Shown in pieces: positions 42,240-54,599 of a stretch of 64,000 nucleotides of DNA; the first letter of the stretch is position 1, and each line of letters begins with the position of its first letter. A program made the position numbers and the translations under genes. The notes below the pieces were generated by a model. The model was not told where the DNA came from, did no database searches, and saw nothing but the letters and a program-made list of their open reading frames with translations. The DNA is from Rutpela maculata (Eukaryota; Arthropoda; Insecta; Coleoptera; Cerambycidae), in NCBI GenBank assembly GCA_936432065.2, contig OW386292.2:100707829-100771828 (forward strand), read 5' to 3'.

Positions 42240-42899
42240 ATTATACTCTTCGCAAAAACGAAGAGATCGGCACATTTCTAAATCAGTAAATATAGCTCGT
42301 AGAGAAAAATTTTTATATCGTTATGTTAGCGAACGAATTCTGAACAACTTTCAAAATGTCCGTCTGTCCGTCCGTCACGTTTCTTGTAAGCACGATAACT
42401 CAAGAAAGAACAATCCGATTGTATTGAAATTTGGAGAGTAACTTAGTGTTAGCTAGAGGAAGAACCTTATTTGTTAACAAAATAGAGCGGTAAATAAAAA
42501 AGTTATTAGTAATTTAAAATTTAAAAAAATATATTTTACATTTTTTATGGTTTGTAATAGAAACCTTGCGAAATGTTATTTCCTATCACTATTTTTTTTT
42601 AAACCTTTTACTAATGTGTGTTTCCTAATAATCACAATAAATTTTCTAATGGTATATATTACACTCATTAACAATTTTAGTAATAAGAAATGGTGGTGCA
42701 GCGGCAAGAGTTTCGTCTCGCAATCCAAGGGACCCGGGTTCGATCCCTCACGTCGTAATTTTTTTTTTCACAACAAAGTTGGTATCACAAAATTTAGAAT
42801 ATCCAAAAACTAACATTATTTACAAGAAAAATGCGAAGAGTATCCTATAGAAAGTGTAACAATTATATAAAAGCTCAGTAAATCGGCGAAGAGTATAAT
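42240..42899. mobile_element. Putative non-autonomous element with 14-bp inverted ends
   Basis: ATTATACTCTTCGC at 42240-42253 is the exact reverse complement of GCGAAGAGTATAAT at 42886-42899. The interior has the (GTCY)n-type stretch GTCCGTCTGTCCGTCCGTCA common in insect repeats, and a tRNA-like block. TA at the edges may be the target duplication. Confidence 0.6.
42690..42770 (+). repeat. tRNA-like (SINE head) sequence
   Basis: GGTGGTGCAGCGGCAAGAG resembles a degenerate A box and GGTTCGATCCC is a good B box 40 bases later. TCTCGCAATCC lies in the anticodon-arm position, and a T run follows at 42760. Typical of a tRNA-derived SINE or tRNA pseudogene; no proper acceptor stem is seen. Confidence 0.65.
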
Positions 42900-44015
42900 G
42901 CTTCCTCTAGTTATGCTTTTCTTATTGAGTCCATTTTCACTGTTTAAAATCTTACTTATACTCTTGTCTCTTTTTCATCACTCAATTCTAGTTTTTGATA
43001 TTTTGATTAAGTTTTGTACATAGTTTTTGACTTTAAAAGTATTGAAATATCCGAACAACTAAATATTCCTAAAACCTATGGTTATTGTGCCCTTTACTTT
43101 GTATATAGGGTGTTTCACTTTCATATAAAACAATTGCAGAATAATGCCGAAATACAAAAATATTGGAAGTACTTTTAATTTAATAGAACTTTTCCAAAGT
43201 TAAATATTGAAACACTATGGACCATATGGCAGCGCTATCTACAAATGAACTTTTCTAAACCATTTCTTTTCCCCAAAATAAACGACAGGGGGGGCACGTG
43301 CCCCTGTGCCCCTCCATTGGATCTGCCACTGTATATAGTCACTATGTTTTAAAAATAAATTACCAATTCTAATACAAATATATTTCAGTTTCAACCACTG
43401 AAGGATAAAAACAATAGTTGGGATAGAGTAGTAAAGGACGAACATACCTTTTACTACAAAAATCAACCATAAAATGAAGTATCATTATGAAGTTTTGCAT
43501 CTTTTTTCGTTATATATGTATAGTTACTGTACTATTGTCTATTTATGTTGCCATTTTTTCTACTTGCCTATTTTCACCGCTCGAAATAACATGAAACAAT
43601 AAATTGAAATAAAATAGCTTGTTGATAATTCGGCACTACAAAGATATTATTTATCGAAAACACAACTAGAAAATTATTTATCACTAAAATATTGCTGTCT
43701 CAAGTATCAGCACCAATTGGACGCAATTTTGCTATTCAACCCGTAAACCTAAACGTGCGTAATAAAAGTTTACATCATTTTTGGGGTTACCATAACCTGA
43801 ACTTGTTATTTTAAAAAATGTTGCATGAGAGATGAACAAGTGTCAAGGGGTGGATTAGAAAAGCTGAAAACTTTGAGTTTTGGCCGGGGTTCTTATTTCT
43901 AGCCTACTGTGCGTATTCTCCATTAGGTAGATAATAATTTAATTCTTTCTATTGTACATTTTATTTCCCTCGCTTAACGAAGTGAAGTATTATAATCGTG
44001 GAAAATTCATTATTC

Positions 44016-44165
44016 TAATATATTTTAGAAAATCAATTAATTAGCACGTTTCCTAACGCATATACTGTCTAGAATTATGCCGGGGGGGGCTCTTTAATAT
44101 ATTTTAGAAAATCAATTAACTGGCACGTTTTATAACGCATATGCTGTCTTAGAATTTATTTATAT
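44016..44165. repeat. Tandem duplication, about 80-bp period
   Basis: AATATATTTTAGAAAATCAA at about 44018 recurs at about 44096, each followed by similar GCACGTTT..TAACGCATAT.CTGTCT. The copies are separated by a G-run. Confidence 0.75.
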
Positions 44166-44239
44166 ATACCAATTTGCAACTGCGAGTCGGGATTTCTAGG
44201 TTTCTCGGTTGTTCGAGAGGGAGGGGGCGCCACCCGCGC

Positions 44240-44760
44240 CCCCTGGATCCGCCACTGATTTCTTCGAATTTACACGTTTCAGATTTTATAGATTACAAAA
44301 ATTAAGGTCTTTCAATTCCTTCAGTCTGTTTGTTTGTATGTTGACGCTACATCTAAAGAACGCCGGAGAAAAGTAATATTTCGCAGGTTGTTGATACTAT
44401 TACGAAGTAAGAAATATGATATAGTTCTGGTGAAAAACATACATAAAAAATAAGACAAAGGTACAAAAGCTGCCAAATAGAAAGGAGTTTTGTGTAAATA
44501 TTTTTACAGATTTTTACTTCCCTCGCCTCCGAAGGGAGTATTGCAATCATGAAAAAATCATTGTCCAATTTTTTTTTGGATTTTCATCTTCCGTGTTATA
44601 TATATTACGGAAATGAAGGTCTTTCAATTTCGTCAGTCTGTCTGAGTGGTGGTGCTATTTCAAAAAATATTTGGCATGCAGTTGACACTACTGTCAAGAA
44701 AGAAATTTGATACACTTTTAGTGAAAAATATACAGGATGGACACGCTGCAACTTGTTACA
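44240..44760 (-). repeat. Two diverged copies of one dispersed repeat
   Basis: Blocks at about 44263-44420 and 44575-44730 share GGTCTTTCAATT(C/T)C.TCAGTCTGT, CGCAGGTTGTTGA/GCATGCAGTTGAC, and TAAGAAATATGATA/AAGAAATTTGATA. Upstream of the first, GCCCCCTGGATCCGCCACTG (44238-44257) resembles a transposon tip also seen near 43308. Confidence 0.55.
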
Positions 44761-44999
44761 CCTATTTAATTTATTCAAATAGGTGCCCATTTTAAGTATA
44801 TAATGAAACGGACAAATTTTTTTAATGATCATCATCACAGAAGAAAATCCGTTTCGTATAAAAAATGTATGCGCATTTGTCTGTATGTATGAGTACATTT
44901 TGTTTGTGGTGAACACGATTACATTTAACATTCTCATGTGAAATTTGGTAGATAAGTACTTATGCAAATAGCATGGTAGAATATTCCCTACTGAAATTA

Positions 45000-47160
45000 G
45001 ATCTATGCGCCATATAGTTTTACCGTTAGAGGTGTGTATGTTTTATGTTAACTAGAGAAAAATATTGCTAAGGCTTTGTATCAGGCAGACAAAACTACAA
45101 TGATATAAACAATTTCGTAACTATAGAATTAACAGAATATCTCTTTCTTAAGTGAGAACCAATTTATATAATTTTAAAAAATTACATGATACATTAAGTT
45201 GATACTCAGTTTTAATTCATATTACAGATTCTTCAGATGAAAATTCTCCGCCCTACTTAACAGTAAGTAAAGTTACAATTGTGAAAGTTCTCATGTAACT
45301 TACCTATGTTTTTTTGATGTTTTAGAATTATAGTTCAATGGAAATTAGTAAATCGCCAACAAAAAAAATGAATGTGACTCGTTATCTTTTGTTAGCCCAC
45401 AGTGTCAAACTATTATTCCAGAGTCGAAACAGATCAGTATTGTTAGTTATCACATTGTTAAATCTCAAGGCCATAATAAAATTGATAAATTTTCTCAAGA
45501 ATCCCAACCAGAAGACAATCGATGTAATCTAGTCAGTATTATATTCAATAAATGATCACAATTAATTATTCAATTGAAATCACTATTTTAGGATACTCAA
45601 TAAACAAGTCTGGTTAATAGAGATAAGATCCATATACTTGGCGGAAAAAATATTGAACTGAACCAAAAGGCTCGAACAAATGTATGTAGGATAAATGAAG
45701 ATTCAGTGAATGAAAGATAGACGCGCGCGCGCGCCCACACACACACACACACACAGCACCCCACACCCCACCCCATTTTTAATTCACATGTATTCCATCC
45801 GTCAACAATATTTCGATTTACGTTTCAAATTTCAATTCGATACCTCTAATCGTTCTCGAAATATCGGCGAAATCAACGAGACCTTCGCCACTATTACAAA
45901 TATCACCCTGTACATTAGGTTTCGCCTCCAGACCGAACAGAATAATGTAGGAATTTCGATTCGATTTGCCGGCAAATGTCATCTATTGAACGGTAATTTT
46001 GCCAATTGGCAAGTGAATGTTATATTCATTTTAAGAAATTACGAAGGCGCGCATTTATTCGGTCGTAACTTTTTAATTTTTTATGCTAGAGGAAAAATAA
46101 AAAAAGTGTCGGAAAGCCCAATCGATTTTCGTTACGAATGTTGTCTACAAATTTTTCGGAAAAAAACAACAATTATCGAGATAATCGAGGAAGTACGAGA
46201 TATTTCACGTTCTCTTGGAAGATGCATGTGAATTCTAAAAAAATTTTTTTTCCCGAAAATATTTGTTTTACAAGATCGAAATTAACATAACGTCTAGATG
46301 ATACATAATACCAATTGGACATCGTATACGAAATCGATTCAAGTCGATCACCGAATGATTACGGCGATAAATTGACGAAATTTTATCGGAAGAAAAGAAA
46401 AAAGAAATTATCACGATTTTAATTTTTCGTAAGATTCTATAATTTTTGGCGTTTTCTTCATCCGATGTAATTTATCAGCGTACAATCAAAATCGGTCGTC
46501 CAGCATTTTACAAAGTTTTTGTTTAATATTTTTCGTGGTTCTGAAAAGAACCATTTTTATTTGCACTGCGTACCGTGCCCATTCACAAAATTGAAAAATC
46601 ATATTCAACATAGTAAACGGATTCTTGTTGGATGCCATAAAAGACGTACACGAATTCATGGTCCGTAAGAACGGAACGTCCCGTTAAATGTTCTATCGCC
46701 GCAGACGCGGCAACTATAGCGCCGAATGAACGCTCCAACGTTTACCACGCTTCGAACGCAGACCACAGTCCTCGTGTCTTTAACTGGATCATAACTAACA
46801 TACCTCCCACAGTCCTGACGGCGTACATCAAGTAAATTCGGGTTCTGAAAATTACCGTCCGAGAACTGTCAGGAGTTTGCGCATTTCCTCTTGACATGGT
46901 CGGGTTTGGTCGAACTGTTTTTGAACCAGTCAGGTAAAGTAGTTCGGTGTTCGGGTTAACGTAAGAACTGTACTCGGACGGTCCTAGAACTATCAAAATC
47001 GGTTCCTGGTTTAGAGGAAGTACTGGTTCCGGATTTTTTTTCACGCATGCTCTGACCAAACAAAAAGTCATTTTGTTTGTTTTGTTATTCTTTTGGATGT
47101 TTTTCGTTAGCGTTTTTTTTTTTCATTTATTGCGAAAACATCAAGCTAAATTATAGATTT
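45000..47160. other. No gene seen; short microsatellite
   Basis: AT-rich DNA with a (CG)n/(CA)n run near 45721-45755. The 173-codon ORF at 45710-46231 starts inside that microsatellite and shows no domain. The block 46740-47060 has repeated Pro/Thr-rich chance frames and no recognised family. Confidence 0.45.
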
Positions 47161-47176
47161 TTTGAAAATACTGCAA

Positions 47177-49092
47177 TCAAGTTCGTCTTCATCCTCATCT
47201 AGTAGTGATGATGAAGGTATTGATGTTGTGTCTAATATAATAATGCCTGAACTTTTGCAACACCGCACCAAAAATGAAAATTATGTAGAAAATACTGCTC
47301 CTTTGTACACTGAACAACAATTTGTTGAACATTTTAGGTAAGTGCTTAGAATTAAGCCCACAATCTTACAACAAAAAATTACCTTTCTCTGCAAAATTCT
47401 GATTGTTTACTGTTTTCTGCTATTGTTATCACTATCCGTTTTTAAGTAAACCAATACTTAATATATCTTGTATATTTTAGGCTTTATAGAAAAGTCGTCG
47501 AACAGTTAAAGGGGGAATTTGAGACATCTGAGTATTATCCTTAACGAGATACGGGCTTCAACCGGATATGCAGTAAGAAATGTGTTATAGCTTTTCTGTG
47601 GTTCTCTGCCAATGAAGCTGCTTCATTGAGGGATGTAGGCGATAGGTTTGACATCTCAGTTTATAAACAATGTGGCAAGATTTCTATCAAATAAAGCCAA
47701 CGATGTAATTGTTTGGCCATCCCCTGTAGAATGCGACACAATCTGCGAAGCATTTACGCAAATGGGTTTTCCCATTGGGTGCATTGACGGAACCCACTCC
47801 TAGCGATGACGCAGAATCCTATATAAATAGAAAAAAGTATCATTCTATTCGGGTGAGAATATCTTTCAACTTCAATTTAGGCTTACTGTCATAACACAAG
47901 TACCTATGTAGTGGTAATTTAAAATTTTGTTTAAAATAACAAAACTCAAATAATATGTGGAAAGCAAAAGTTAATGAAAATGTGGGCAATTAAGAATGTG
48001 TTTCTGTAAAAACTAATATGTTAGATAGTATTAAAAGGTATATTGTTGGGTTTTAATATCACAAAACATAAATAAAATATCTATATACCCATGTAGATAT
48101 AATATTTGAGAACAAAATATTGTTAAATGTGAATAAACTGTGATTAATATAATTGGAGGTTTCAGTAACACACTGCATATAGTAGGCAACCTCCAAATCC
48201 AAAGCCAAGGCTGTCCGGAAGGAGGTTACACATAAAAACGCAAACAACATCCATAATCCTGACATTGTCAGTGCCGGGCTGGGGCTCGAACCCAGAAGGC
48301 GATAGTTAGTATGACCAGCGTATTCGCCATGCAATATGCTTTAGCCGACTGAACTACCTAGCCGGTAGAATAAAGTATAAAAAATAATAATAATAACAAA
48401 AATATTAAGGATAATATATACTTTTCTTAAGTTTATAATAAAATCATGTATCGTATCAGGTAAAAAGCAAAATGAAGCTGTAATTGTAACTTTTTCATTT
48501 CAACTGAAAATTTCCTTTTAATTCTATAAAATAATAATATGTTTCATTTGTTTTTTTCTTTGCAGATGCAACTTGTTTGTGATAACAACCGCCAAATTAG
48601 AGACATATTTATTGGGTTTCCAGGAAGCGTCCATGATGCGAGGGTTTTTACTAATAGCCCATTATTCGATTCACTGGCACAGAAATGTGGGGACCGGTAT
48701 ATTTTAGGCGACAGTGCTTATCCCTGTCTAAGAAATTTGTTAACGCCATATAAGGACACCGGAAATCTCAGTAATGTTCAAAGAAAATATAATAAAAAGC
48801 TCAGTCATTGTAGAGTGATTGTAGAACATACGGTAGGACTTAAACAACGTTTTAGACAATTATATCACTTAAAGTCACGTAATATATTGCTTTTATTTGC
48901 CATTTCATACGAGTCTGCTGTGTATTGCATAATATATGCGGAGGAAATGAGGAGTATGAGGACCTTAATTCCGATGAAATGGAGATGCAAGAGGATATTG
49001 CAGACGTTTTAAATGACGATGTCCTGGAAGAACAAAGGATTCAAGTGGGTTTGAATTTCCGAAATTACGTCGCAGCAATGCTCGATATATAA
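47177..49092 (+). pseudogene. PIF/Harbinger transposase (HARBI1-like) with two introns, decayed
   Basis: Exon 1 (to 47337) is Ser/Asp-rich and ends at GTAAGT. Exon 2 (47481-47852) begins after TATTTTAG and encodes RLYRKVVEQLKGEF, FSANEAASLRDVGDRFD, VIVWPSPVECDTI and GCIDGTHS with the first catalytic Asp, ending at GTGAGA. Exon 3 (from 48566, after TTTGCAG) encodes MQLVCDNNRQIRDIF, GFPGSVHDARVF with the second Asp, ILGDSAYPC, and HCRVIVEHTVGLKQRFRQL with the Glu. A frameshift near 48925 precedes the acidic C-terminus ending at 49092. Lesions: TAA at about 47542 and frameshifts in exon 2. Intron 2 (47853-48565) carries a SINE. DDE_4 nuclease family. Confidence 0.88.
48150..48372 (-). mobile_element. 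tRNA-derived SINE in HARBI1-like intron 2
   Basis: On the minus strand CCGGCTAGGTAGTTCAGTCG (A-box region) is followed by GGGTTCGAGCCCC (B box) about 60 bases on. Then comes a body with CCTCCTTCCGGACAGCC and GGCTTTGGATTTGGAGGTT. The body segment is also related to the hairpin at 56.6 kb. Confidence 0.7.
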
Positions 49093-49345
49093 CACAGGCT
49101 CACGAAAAAAGTTTTTCAACAACAGACTAGAGCCACTTCTCACCATGTATTTTGACATACCGAAACCGAATCCGATGTCCAAATTTGTCTATCAGGTGTC
49201 AATTTGTATGTAACCTCAAGAAATGTACGATACTCTGTCAATACCCAACAATAACCCAAAAATGCTCTTTAAGAATTTTGACAAAAGTTCTATTCTGTAA
49301 CATCAAATTTTGTTTTTTAAGTATTTAAATTTTTACCTTTCATGG

Positions 49346-50088
49346 CCCGTTTATCAATGTAGGGTTAAATTTGTGTGTTAGCTAGCCCTGGGCTAACTTT
49401 AGCCTCAGGGCAAAGTGAGTGTTAAACTGGCATCGGTTTATCCATCAAATTTTATGTGTGAGTTAGGAAACCATTGAACAACTTGAGGTTGGTAATGCTT
49501 TCTACAGTTTTTTTTACTAAGTTAAAAGCTTTATTAAAAGTTTGTTTTTGTCGAAAAGTCATATGAAAGTGATAACAAAGAGCAACAACAATTATAAAAT
49601 AAGCTAGAATATTTTGTGATCGATGGTTATATTTTTATTTTAAGAAAATGAGTGAAACCCCAACGAAGGTAGGCGGAGTCCCCAATTTTGTATCATCAGA
49701 GCGGTTGCTATTAATTAAAATAGTAAGTAATTATAAACACGCGTCGTAGAATAAAGAAAAGTAATTCAATATCTTCAAAGGAAAAAGTAGCTAAACGATT
49801 TCTACGATACAATAAAATTGATTTTAATATTTGCTTTTTAGCTACATTAGAAAACTAAGTATGTGTTTCGTGTTCCAAAATTTCCAAAATATCTGCTTCA
49901 TCATCGCTTATTTCGTCTTTCGGCTTCCATTTTTAATAATTTAACCAAAAAATAACTGACTTCATCCAACTGTTAATAGCAAACATAACATTTTCAGGCT
50001 AGCAGAGATAATGCCCACCTTGAAGCTCGGGCTAAGTTACCTCTGACTTTAGCCCAGGGTTACTTTTAACCCGACTTGATAAACACTT
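49346..50088. mobile_element. Possible 0.74-kb MITE with imperfect inverted ends
   Basis: GTTTATCAATGTAGGGTTAA at the left and, in reverse complement, GTTTATCAAGTCGGGTTAAA at the right. Both are followed by a CCCTGGGCTAA block. No target duplication is clear and no coding region exists inside. Confidence 0.5.
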
Positions 50089-50107
50089 TAGCGCAGGTTA
50101 TCCAAAC

Positions 50108-52415
50108 GATGTTAGAAGGAGACGCTAAAACGTGGTATAGTGTAGTCGAGTGAGACTTCAAGACACAAGATCAATTTGAAAAACTGGTCATGAAACAATA
50201 TTGGGGAAATTATAACCAACAAAAGGTCAGGCATAATCTTCTTAATGGCAAATATAACGAAAGTATGGGGGTATTGAGAAAGAACTACGTGTTAAGAAGA
50301 GTGTACGATGTGAAACACTTAGAACCAAAGTTCACAGAAGCGGAGATGGTTCGTTATCTGGCACGATATTTCACAGATGACATCAACAATGTTATAATCA
50401 CACAGGGGATTGTCACATTAGAAGCTTTAATCGACTATCTAAGGGACATAGATGATCACTGCACCGGGTGAAAAAGAACAAACACTCAAAACAAGAATAC
50501 AGAATACGAAAATAGAAATTGGAACTATGGTAATAAAGAATATGATGAAAGAAAAAAGAACTATGACACAGGACAAAATAAAATTTTGAAAATAGGAACT
50601 ACTATGAACGAAATAACAATGGCAATCAAAACAACTACGAAAGAAATTATAATGGAATCCAAAACTACAACAGGAATTACAATGGAAATCAGAATTACTA
50701 CAACAGAAATTATAATGGAAATCAAAACAACAATCGAAATAACAATGCAAGCCAAAACAGGGGACAAAATCAAAAAAGAAGAACGCAGGCAAACGAACAA
50801 AATACAAGAGATACTAGAACATATGCACGAGTCGCAAACACAAATTTACCAAGAAACAATCCACAGGAATCACAACGGGATATGAATATGATAGAGACAG
50901 GGGCACAAGTCAACTCTCGTTCATAGGTTTTTCAATAAAACAGATTTTAAATACTAAGTATAGTCATATGCGCGAATTTATAACAGCTGACGATGAAAAC
51001 GGAAAAAATGCAACAACCAAAAAGAAGTAATTTACCAATTATTAATTTAAATGTACAAGGTTTAAATATAAACGCTTTGCTGGATACGGGTGCTGAAGTG
51101 AGTTTAATGAATGAGGATTTAATTTTAAAGAAAATTTGAGAAAAATCTCATTAAAATATCAAGGGTAACATTGGTAAATGCCAAATTTACTGAAACTAAC
51201 AAGGTTCTAAAAACAACGTGTGAAGTAGAAGGTCATATATTTGAATGTGAATTTTATATAGTCCATGATTAAATTTTGACATAATTTTGGGTGAAAATAT
51301 ATTATATCAATTAAGGGCAATTATTGATATGGGAACAAGATTCCTTAAGGTTGAAGGTACAGTGATACCTATAATAAATAAAAATGATAGTATATTAAAT
51401 AAAAATGCGGTATTAAATGAATTAAATGACATAAAGGTCAATGTGGGATGTGAGGTTGGCACAGCGACCACCCACATCGAAAATAAGGTAATAAATAATG
51501 AATTAAGTGGTGAAAAAGCCAAGGTAGAATATAAAATGCATCCATATATGAAATGAACAGTAATTACATAATGCCCGAAAACATTGATATAAAATGTCCA
51601 CCTAAGTATGAAAGTTATACATGAACCTTTAGAAAAAAATATTCCACTTATTAATTATGAACCAAGAGTAACGTCAAGCTATGTACACAGATTGCAAGTC
51701 GACGAATCAAAACCTTTTAAAACTAAAAATTACCCTACTCCGTACAAATATAGAGAAAAAGTACAAGAATTACAAAATACATCTCAAGTGGACACACCTT
51801 CGTAACTCAGTTATTGGTCAACCAATTTCAACCAAATTTGGATCGGATCAAAGATATTTAATATTTCTTTTTTGAGTAAAACAAAACTTATTTCAGTCAG
51901 TGGCGTGCATTTTTATTAAGAAAAACGGGTCGATTTTTCGAGAAATCATATCAGGCAATTTTTTGTTGAAAAACTAATGCAATATTATTGATCAGCATGC
52001 TGTAAAACTGCTATATCCAGAATTTAACAACATTTTGATTTGAACCTAATCAGCAGCTTGCTGACAAATTACATAAATCCTTTAGTTATAGTTAAGAAAA
52101 AATATAATTCGATAAGATTTTGTTTGGATGCACGCATGCTAAATACATTAACTAAATCACAATTTGACTCGCCACAAACTATTGATTCTGTTGTTATACA
52201 CAATTGGTAAAAATATGATATTTTCAAAACTAGATTTTAAGAATTCTTTCTGGTTAATTCCTCTACATCTCGATTCACGTAGGTATACTGGATTTGGTGT
52301 AGATGGGCATGTTTTCCAATTTAAAGTAGTACCATTCTGGATACAAAGCACAAGTTCAGTACTGGTAAGAGCAATGGAAAGTATCCTTGATCGCTTCGAA
52401 GAATTTTATCCACAT
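50108..52415 (+). pseudogene. Decayed relative of the 6-16 kb Gypsy element
   Basis: Gag core 50108-50471 (MKQYWGNYNQQKVRHNLLNG, LARYFTDDINNVIITQ) aligns with the gag at 8388. Asn/Thr-rich tail frames follow. The protease region at 51060-51360 has LLDTGAEVSLM and DIILGENILYQL. An RT start at about 51640-51780 (YVHRLQVDESKPF) is interrupted by about 270 unrelated bases. RT resumes at 52071-52415 (NPLVIVKKK, KLDFKNSFWLIPL, VVPFWIQSTSS) and stops before the YxDD site. Many frameshifts; no LTRs recognised. Confidence 0.88.
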
Positions 52416-53690
52416 TAACCGAAATGTTAAAATATGTCTAGATCATCGAATCTAGATCAATAAAAAGTGCAGTTATTTAAAATTAAATATATAATTAAAC
52501 GCAAACTCTCAGTTACATGTGAGGTGACCAGTTCCTAAGAAATAGAAAAGGCTTGTTTGGGACCACTGCAATAAATCAATATCTGGCTGCCATGCCATAG
52601 ATACCTACAGCACAAGTGACTAGTGGTACAAACTATTATTAATAGGAACATTTATAAAGAAAATATATAAAAACACAGAAGCGTCATCAAATTTTTAATT
52701 AGTGTTCAGAGTAAAGTAGTTGATGAACTACAATTTCTACAATTATCGATGAAAATTGTTAAATTTAAATGAAAAATTGAAAAAAAAAACATGTTCTACA
52801 TGAGTTTTTGTCGAGACTAGAAGTAATTTGCAGTGCTAGCTATAAAGATTAAATATTTATTATCTATATTTAAAAATCCAGTAATGCTGTTGACAAGAAA
52901 TCAGGTGCAAGAAATGAAATCTATGAATTTAAGTCACTCCAAATAGAAATAAAGGATATTGTTATTGACCAAAGATTTCAATAAAAACTGAATACGATAA
53001 AACAATAAAAAACTGGAGGAGAAAATCGATACAATGGAACAATATACTAAAAGAAAAAATATAAAATGTATGGTCTTAAGGGAAATCTATCAGTATCAAT
53101 TGAATAACAAACACACAACGTAATGGAAAAATTAAACATTCAAAGGAAGAAAATACTGAATGTTACAGAATTAGTGAAGCAGATCTGGAGGAAAACCAGG
53201 CTCGAATAGGGAAACGTCCGATTGTGATTTTTCTTTTTACCAGTAAATAGAATTGTGTCCCCTCAACATTCCGACACATTTGTGCAGCGGACGTCAAAGG
53301 GGGAAAGGGGGAAACGACACATTAAATGTATGGAAAAATGGCTTTTCGAAGATAACTCAGCGGCTTTTGATCTGACGAAAAAAAATTTTCAGACCAAAAA
53401 TGAAGAGCTCAAATTTTGTTCCTAACCTCAACGACGTCAGACCATTGATTCGCGAGATATCGCGAATCCAAGGTGAAAAAAGTAAAAAAATTGAATTCAT
53501 TTTTTATCATGAAGGAGTGGAGTTGAAGAATCATTTTTTTTTTTTTTTGATAAAATGATATTGACAGGTATTTTGTTAGGCCGGAGGCTGGGGGCGGTGG
53601 GATAATTAGGATGGGAGGGAGTAGAGGAAAACGAAAATATTTCACATGTAATTGCCCTATCGCGATCAGACCGACGTACATTTTTTTTAT
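52416..53690. other. No gene seen
   Basis: AT-rich DNA in the first half. From about 53215 to 53690 a GC-richer stretch with TTCGCGAGATATCGCGAA (53450-53467, a near-palindrome) may be another repeat, unidentified. Confidence 0.4.
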
Positions 53691-53839
53691 TTGCTACAAG
53701 ATATCAATTTAATAAAATAAGATGAATTTATTTCTTTACCGGTTCCGCAAATTATAAATATATTATCTTTTATTATTGTAAAAACGCGTAGTAAACTTAG
53801 ATAGGCATTAGGCACACAAAATATTTTTAATAAAAAAAC

Positions 53840-54190
53840 ATGGATTATGTTAATGAGCATACGAATGAACTAGAAAATTATAATCTGGTGAATGAATTTG
53901 TAATAAAAGATCAAACCGAATTAAATAACTCAACATTAAATAACATGAAAACAAAAATAAATATTATTCGTATGAACATTTGTAGTGTACAAAAAAAATT
54001 GGAGAAATTTGTGGTATTGTTCGAGTCCATAACTGTTACTTCTAATATTGTAATACTGCTGAGACATGGAATATACATAGAAAATATTCATCTGTACAAT
54101 ATAAAAACTGCAAATAATATTATAATGGATGGAAGTTAAATCACAGTGATGGAATTGTTGCATAAGTTAGACAAGAAATGAAAACATGAA
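53840..54190 (+). pseudogene. LINE endonuclease N-terminal fragment
   Basis: MKTKINIIRMNICSVQKKLE is followed by a decayed 'IVILLRHGIYI' where a LINE endonuclease would have the TETW-type motif. After a frameshift near 54137 comes HSDGIVA. This is the start of an apurinic-type endonuclease domain of a LINE. RT is absent. Confidence 0.65.
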
Positions 54191-54599
54191 CATCTAACTT
54201 TTAAAAATTTTAACTGTAATTTTTAGGTTTTTACATGATATTATTTAACGCACTTTCACTTTCAAATCTTCTAATCAATTTTGCACCCACTCCCCGTATA
54301 TAGTTGCCCACAATATTATGAGACACATAAAAAATCTCAAAGCTCTGCGCCGAACCCCTAGGATAGAGGGGCATGCTTTATTTTTCTACAGCATATTAAA
54401 TAATAAATATAATGTATTACTTAATACATAAAACATCATTATTCTCATGTAAAGTATGAAATGGCATGATTTAAATAAGAAATTAACGGAAACACGCCTG
54501 TATCAATTATAATTTTAAATTATATTGATATAATTACGCAACTCAAGGAATTATCAAAAATTTATCGACATTACACAACTGTTCAAAAAAAAGAAAAAG

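Noticed and set aside
43270..43340. hAT-type transposon end (…GGATCTGCCACTG) paired with 44238-44257
   Set aside because: Both tips have the same orientation and no partner end or duplication was found, so no element could be delimited.
45710..46231. 173-codon ORF beginning in a (CG)n/(CA)n run
   Set aside because: It starts inside a microsatellite, has no domain-like blocks or neighbours, and has the composition of chance reading.
48260..48372. Functional tRNA gene on the minus strand
   Set aside because: A and B boxes are present but the arms do not fold into a full cloverleaf and a SINE body follows.
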